DNA from: Azolla pinnata
Taxonomy: Eukaryota; Streptophyta; Polypodiopsida; Salviniales; Salviniaceae
Direction: 5' to 3'
DNA: 64,000 nucleotides
NCBI GenBank assembly: GCA_037176905.1
Contig: JBBBWG010011000.1
Location: 24,780-88,779, forward strand
The notes under the pieces are model-generated. The model worked only from the letters and a program-made list of their open reading frames with translations. It did not search any database and was not told the DNA's origin. This document shows positions 58,536-64,000 of the stretch, one piece after another. The first letter of the stretch is position 1, and each line of letters begins with the position of its first letter. The position numbers and the translations under genes were made by a program.

Positions 58536-58688
58536 ATTAGGGTTTCCAGGTGTGCAAAAGAAACCCTAGGCTTTGTTTGCAAGCAAAATTAGGGTTTCCA
58601 GGTGTGCTAACAAAACCCTAGGTTTTTCTGCAAGCAAAATTAGGGTTTCCAGGTGTGCTATAGAAACCCTAGGTTTTATTTGCAAAGA
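58536..58688. promoter_or_regulatory. Triplicated telo-box element before RPSA
   Basis: Three tandem copies, about 50 bp apart, each with AATTAGGGTTTCCAGGTGTG followed within 20 bp by AAACCCTAGG(T/C)TTT and GCAAGCAAAATT or a variant. Each unit thus holds a telo-box on both strands. Telo-boxes are typical of plant ribosomal-protein promoters and this array lies about 205-355 bp before the RPSA start codon. A further AGGGTTT lies in the leader after a (GAA)n tract. Confidence 0.75.
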
Positions 58689-58738
58689 GTGCTCAGTTTT
58701 GGTTTCACACTTGTCCGCCCAAAACGCGGAAACTGAGA

Positions 58739-58810
58739 AGAAGACGAAGACAGAAGAAAGAAGAAGAAAGAAGAGAAGAAGAAGAAGAAGAAGAAGAAGA
58801 AGAAGAAGAA
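58739..58810. repeat. (GAA)n tract in the RPSA leader
   Basis: Nearly pure GAAGAA run, directly followed by TTAGGGTTT and the coding start 80 bp on. Confidence 0.85.
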
Positions 58811-58891
58811 TTAGGGTTTACACAGGAAACCATCGCCTGCTTCCTCCTCGAACCTGCTTCCTTCTCGACGTCGCTCGCAGGTTCTGCAGCC

Positions 58892-61124
58892 ATGGCGCTC
58901 TCTCCGCGCGAGTCCGACATCCAGATGATGCTCGCCGCCGATGTTCATCTCGGCACCAAGAACTGCGATTTCCAGATGGAGCGATATGTCTGGAAGAGAC
59001 GATCCGACGGTTCGTTTCCTCCCCTTTGCTCTAACTGCTCTCTCGCTCTCTCTCGCTCTCTCTCGCTCTCCGTGTCTCCGTCTCTTCTGTTGCAATGAGC
59101 TTGAAGCCCTTCGGTGCAGCTTAAAGCTGTGGCATAATTTCTTCTTTGATGCCGCTTATGATGCCGTCCGTCTGGTGTCGCAAAAAACGCGCTCTTTGTT
59201 TGGTTCCCAGATGTTTTGCTTGACTCAGTAGGAATTACACTCCGCTGGAGCTGCTGTTTTTTTTCCTTGCTTCTTCCGAGTATTTCGTTTATTGATGCTT
59301 CGGAGGCTGTGCTCGCCTGAATTGTTGCCATATGATTTTTGTTTAGGTATCTTCATTATCAACGTGGGGAAGACGTGGGAGAAGCTCGAACTAGCAGCTC
59401 GTGTTATTGTAGCGATTGAGAATCCGCAGGACATTATAGTTCAGTCCGCGAGGCCTTACGGGCAAAGAGCTGTGTTGAAATTCGCCCAATACACAGGTGC
59501 TCAAGCCATAGCTGGGCGCCATACCCCAGGAACTTTCACGAATCAGCTTCAAACCACATTCTGCGAGCCTCGCCTCCTCATCCTAACTGATCCTCGCACT
59601 GATCATCAGGTTAGTAGCAGAAAGAACATAATGTAACTTTTCTTTCTTTATTAATATACTTGTTCATTGTGATTTATGTTTTGACCATTTGGCCATTTTA
59701 TTGCATCGCAAGAGTTTCCATGTGTCCTCTCTGATTGGGTAACACTAAATCTAGTTGGTTGATGCAGTTTTGGAACCTCGTACCGTTTAATATTTGGCTG
59801 TCTTATTTGCATATATTGTTTTCTGGATTTTCTTTGTTATCCTTGCTTATTGGGCAACATTGGATTATATAGGATAGTGCATTGGTTGATCATGATGCTT
59901 GTTATTTGTTTGGTTGTCTGAATGTGTATATCATGCCCTGGAATTTGCTTTGTCATCCCATCTTTTTGGGCATCACTGAATTATATTGGATAGTGCGATG
60001 TTTAACAAGTACATGTTATGGTTCTGCTGTCTCAAATATGTATATGGCTCGGTTTGTGCCTCATTTGTTGTTTGCTTTGGCAGCCCATTGTAGAAGCTGC
60101 ACTTGGAAATATTCCCACCATTGCCTTCTGTGACACTGACTCACCAATGAAGCATGTTGATATTGGAATACCAGCCAACAATAAAGGAAAGCACAGCATT
60201 GGATGCCTCTTCTGGATGTTGGCAAGAATGGTCCTTCAAATGAGGGGAACAATCCCACCACGTCAACCTTGGGAAGTCATGGTATGGACCCTCTAAATCT
60301 GACCCATGTTTGCTTATTTGGTTCCTTCTTAGTATGTTTGGATATTCCACCCATTCTTTAATGGTGGATTTGTTGCTCAAATAGTTGGAATATGATTGTT
60401 TCCTTGATTTCTTTTGTCTAGTAATGTGCGAAGCCAAACTTAACCCTATTTTTATACATAGGTTGATCTTTTCTTTTATCGGGAGCCTGAGGAGGCAAAG
60501 GAGAGAGAAGAGGAGGAAGGTGTCGCTCCTGAGTTCACACCAGCTGAGTATGCAGCTCCCATGGCCATATCTGCAGAGCAATGGACAGGAGATGGGGCTG
60601 TTGGAGCTGGAAACTGGGATGCAGCTCTTCCACCCATTGCTGGAGCTGTTCCGGTGCCCGCTGATTTGGCCGACGGTATATTCTCTACTCATCGATTCCC
60701 TACTATGTCTTTATATTCCAGTAATTACTGTAAGTTCCAAGTGTATTTTGTATTAAAATGAGGCTGTGCTGGCGCTATTTCTATATCTGAAATGTCGGTT
60801 GCTATGAGCGAGTGATTTTGTACCCTCGATATGTCATCTAACAGTGTTCTGGTGTCTGTAAAATCTAAACTCTATGTTTGTAGCAGATGTACTGCCCTGC
60901 TTTAAAGCGTGCTCTCATGTTTACCATGAATGTTTTAATTCATTGTATTACTGCCTGTTTCTTTACCATTGAAAATTCCTATCACTTGACAAGTAGATTG
61001 TGTGTCTGTACTTGTAGCTGGTGGGCAAGGCTGGGATGCTGCTCAAGCTCCTTCAGCTCTTCCTGTCAGTGGAGTTGTTCCTGGTGGCTGGGAAGCTGCC
61101 CCAACTGGATGGGATGGACAGTAG
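58892..61124 (+). CDS. RPSA: 40S ribosomal protein SA (uS2, p40), 5 exons
   Basis: Cytosolic small-subunit protein of the uS2 family. Exons 58892-59009, 59347-59609, 60084-60281, 60462-60675 and 61018-61124 give 299 aa, essentially the plant family length. Diagnostic segments: [68 protein letters not shown] and [20 protein letters not shown]. The C-terminus is the acidic/Trp tail with repeated [11 protein letters not shown]-like pieces. All junctions are GT-AG and in phase. The upstream telo-box array and the purine-rich leader are in keeping with growth-linked ribosomal-protein expression. Confidence 0.97.
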
Positions 61125-61860
61125 GGTGCTTACATGAAGTCTTTTAAAATTTTTTTCTAGGTCTGCCATGCTTATTCTAGGGCTTGTTCCTGCTGCGTTT
61201 TTGGGAATTTTACACGACTTATAAATAGGCTGAGTTTTCTTTTAAAACGTATACCAGACAGAGTATATGCTTGAGGTATATGGTGTAGCTGGAGTTTGAG
61301 CTCCCAAAATGTTTCACTCATCAATCATTTTGAAGAAATTCTGTCAACTCAAAATCTCCTTCAGCACTAGGCTCTTTTTTGTTTCTGAAGCTATTTAATA
61401 GAGAATGGAATGTGTTTACCACTGTGTTTATCTCTAGGCAACCATCCAACAATGCAAGATTCTCATTGTTGGAGAACCAAGTTTTTGAATGTGTATGCAG
61501 CAAATAGCGTGCAATTTGGGCATCGTGCTGCAGTTACTCCTAGGTATAATTGTTGATGCTGAAATATGTTCTCTTTTGTGAATGATGATCATGAGGCTTG
61601 AATACTTTCTGCAATGGCCTCTGTATAAAGAGGGTCGAGCTAACTCAACAATAGAAGTTATGGCAATGTAACCGGAATGATATATATGCTGTTTCATACG
61701 ACTCCCCCATGCAGACAGGTGATTGTATAAATTGTCATTTTTTTGACAGGGCCTTTTATATGCGAGAGAAGATTTTAACAGAGCTTTGATGGCATAGCCA
61801 CTCAAATGAGGGCTCAGTAGCTAAAAAGTAATCAATATGTGGATGACTTGAAGCAATGTT
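61125..61860. other. RPSA 3' flank
   Basis: Probably the 3' UTR followed by AT-rich spacer. Short frames on the minus strand are not convincing. Confidence 0.4.
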
Positions 61861-62245
61861 CAGAAACCAGGATCAAATCAGGGTTGCAAAGGGTTAAAGA
61901 AAGTGTCATGTGTGGATGGCTTGATGCATTCAGAAACCGGAATCAAGTCAGGGCTCAATAACTGAAAATGGACTGAATCGATGTTAAGAAACCAGAATCA
62001 AATCAGTGGTCAATAGCTTAAATGGGTGGAATCAAATATTCAAAAGTCAGAACTGAACCAGGGCTCAGTAGTTCGAAACCAGAATCATCAACAGCTAAGC
62101 TAAAATGGGTTGAAATCAACAATATTCAGAAACCAGAATCGAATCAGGGCTCAATAAGCCCAAAAACATCGGTGTGTGGACGGGCTAGGTTTGGATTGAA
62201 TCAATATTCAGAAACAAGAATCCAATGAGGGCCCAATAGCTACTA
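61860..62245. repeat. Degenerate minisatellite, about 60-bp unit
   Basis: Roughly six to seven copies of TTCAGAAACCAGAATCAAAT followed by CAGGGCTCAATAGCT, with variable spacers. It is strongly diverged, so it is old. Confidence 0.8.
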
Positions 62246-63425
62246 AATATCATGCCCATTCGCTGCGATTTCTCGATCCTATATCAGAACTAGGATGTTG
62301 GAAAGGTTGCACGTGGGTTTTGGGCAAGTGGCCGAGAGTCTACAATATACAACTGTTGCAGCTCAAGGATTTAAGCAGTTGCCAAGTCTTTTAATCATAT
62401 AGTTATAGGCCAAACAAGGAGTCAAAGGCTAGAATGCCTGGCCGGCCGTTGAAGATTTGATCTATAAACCGCGAATAGGCCATGGCTTAATAGTCCCGAT
62501 CAAGGCGTTTTTGATTCGGAGCAATGTCTCATTCGGAGCGACGGGTAACGCATAGATGGAGGGTTGACATGCATGTCATCGGTGGGTTCTGGTGGCCGAT
62601 AGTGGAAAAGAACCTTTTGTCTGTTTGCAGTGATCGGCAACGCCAGCATCTACGTCACTCGCCGTTTTGGGTAGTTGGAGTGGGAGGATCAAGAAGAAGA
62701 AGAAGAAGTCAGTTTTAAGATTTTCTTATTTCTTTTTACAACATTCTCACGAGGAGAAGAAGAGCATCTTCTGCAGAGGCACACGATCACAGCGCAGGTT
62801 AGAGCTATGGTCTGCGATCGCTACCCTGTTCCGCGGTGGAACTTGCATCTCAAGCAAAGAAGGAATGGAAGACAAATTTTCAATTGTGCGACGAGAAAGG
62901 GCTTGTGGCTAACTATCTATCTCTTTCAAGATTATCAGGTCTGCTAGTTTGTAGCTGGTGATGATTCTCTTGAGAGCAAGCCGAGGATCAACCCCTTCCT
63001 TTTTGTTTAGCTATGGCACTGTAGGATGATATGCCGATGGGCACGTGGCTCCGTCTGTCACTGTTTGCATACACTGCCAGAGAATCTGGGCGTAAAACTC
63101 ACGCAGCTACACAGAACATCGATCCACACGAATCCAAAACCCGCGAGCTGTTGTAATCCGTAAGAATGGATAAAGTTATTCCTTTGCGTAACAACATCCA
63201 CAAGAATGTGTGTTATGTATGAATGAATGTGTATGCATGGGCATTCAGGCATGGGCATTCAGGCATGGGTTGATGATTGAATGGTTGAGCATGGGCCGAG
63301 GTTGTGGGCCGTTGCGCGAGTTGTCTGAGGTCGTGGGGCAAATCGGGTCATACAGGCAAACGGATGGGATCGGACGAAACGCGATCGCAAAAGCCCAGGA
63401 CCCATCCTCGGTCAAGGCTTCAGCA
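62246..63425. other. Intergenic region, no gene recognised
   Basis: Contains a short (GAAGAA) run near 62692-62708 and duplicated GGGCATTCAGGCAT near 63239-63265. Frames at 62524-62947 lack recognisable features. Confidence 0.4.
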
Positions 63426-63435
63426 GCAGCAGGAG

Positions 63436-63582
63436 CAGAGGCAGGTCGGGTTTACGAGCAGAGGCAAAGAAAGGCCAGAGAGGCAGGTCGGGTTTACGAG
63501 CAGAGGCAAAGAAAGGCCAGAGAGGCAGGTCGGGTTTACAAGCAGAGGCAAAGAAAGGCCAGAGAGGCAAGAGGAAGGTGGC
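63436..63582. repeat. 48-bp tandem repeat, three copies
   Basis: The unit contains GCAGGTCGGGTTTACGAGCA and GAGGCAAAGAAAGGCCAGAG. Copies differ by one or two bases (TTTACAAGCA in the third). As 48 is divisible by three, all six frames look repetitive; no start or family supports coding. Confidence 0.9.
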
Positions 63583-63782
63583 TATAAAAAGGAGGAGGAG
63601 GGCCTCAGGCAACAGATGTGACCGGAAAAAAACCGAGGAGCCGAGATTTCACGGTCGAATCGAACATCTGATCCCGGCTCCCCCGTGCCCCACATCCGGA
63701 ATTTCGCGTCGATTCGATCGATCGATCGAAACCACGCCTTCGGTGGTTTCTGCAGGGCATTACGCACGGTTCTGCGGGCGTT

Positions 63783-64000
63783 TCACGCGGTGGCGAACGG
63801 CGGAGACGTGGGGCTCTTGAGAGGGGACGGGTTGGACGCGAGGCCCTCGAGGACGAACGCGACGTGGGACATGGGCGGGCGCGAGCCGGGGTCGCGGCTC
63901 AGGCACTCGAGCGCCAGCCTGAGCGCGGTGTTGACGTACTCGGGGAAGGGGCAGGTGTCGAGCGCGACGGGGTCGACGACGGCGGCGGCGCGCGGCGGCT
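63783..64000 (-). CDS. Receptor-like kinase, C-terminal end (partial)
   Basis: Only the last roughly 72 codons and the stop lie in the window; the gene continues past the right edge. The minus-strand frame ends with YVNTALRLALECLSRDPGSR, then PPMSHVAFVLEGL, the subdomain XI signature of plant RLK/Pelle kinases (LALxCL....RP.M..V...L), followed by a short Ser/Pro tail. It is very GC-rich and highly coding-like. The ectodomain type (LRR or other) cannot be told. The end of the kinase domain looks intact. Confidence 0.85.
   Translation of the reverse strand, partial: PPRAAAVVDPVALDTCPFPEYVNTALRLALECLSRDPGSRPPMSHVAFVLEGLASNPSPLKSPTSPPFATA

Noticed and set aside
63436-63582. CRISPR-like appearance of the 48-bp repeat
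   Set aside because: The repeats are head-to-tail with no unique spacers, in a plant nuclear context; it is a minisatellite.

Overview
The window is nuclear DNA of a land plant. The evidence is spliced genes with GT-AG introns, a JAZ/TIFY jasmonate repressor, a type-A response regulator, a tetraketide alpha-pyrone reductase of the sporopollenin pathway, an arabinogalactan-type hydroxyproline galactosyltransferase, telo-box motifs (AAACCCTA) and copia-type debris. Introns and spacers are AT-rich and exons are clearly richer in GC. The species cannot be fixed from the sequence; a spore-bearing vascular plant is plausible but is only an impression.

Layout, left to right: two tandem repeats and an unrecognised intronless gene (784-1725, +); a short secreted-peptide precursor ending in an RGF/GOLVEN/CLEL-like motif (3240-4176, +); a 14-exon aspartyl protease with two retropepsin-like lobes (4981-10045, -); a decayed copia-type element (about 10445-11075); a 21-exon THO complex subunit 1 gene (12217-20311, -); a gene-free stretch with a MITE-like element; a JAZ gene behind a cluster of six G-boxes (23784-26947, +); another MITE-like copy; a TKPR1-like reductase with a minisatellite-filled first intron (29909-32791, -); a type-A response regulator (34420-36288, -); about 9 kb of repeats, a third MITE-like copy and AT-rich TE-like DNA (36.3-45.4 kb); allantoate amidohydrolase (45425-49033, +); a galectin/GT31 hydroxyproline O-galactosyltransferase (51112-56181, -); 40S ribosomal protein SA (58892-61124, +) behind a triplicated telo-box element; and the 3' end of a receptor-like kinase running off the right edge (63783-64000, -).

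The exon models were joined by hand. For every complete multi-exon gene the exon phases add up to one open frame from start to stop, which is the main support for the boundaries. The genes are ordinary independent eukaryotic units, not an operon. Themes they share are hormone and peptide signalling (RGF-like peptide, JAZ, type-A RR, receptor kinase) and cell-wall or spore-wall chemistry (TKPR1, Hyp-galactosyltransferase). No tRNA, rRNA or CRISPR was recognised. The most noteworthy items are the RGF-like peptide gene, the G-box array in front of JAZ together with a conserved Jas intron, the three-copy MITE-like family, and a small duplication that copied a splice donor in THO1.
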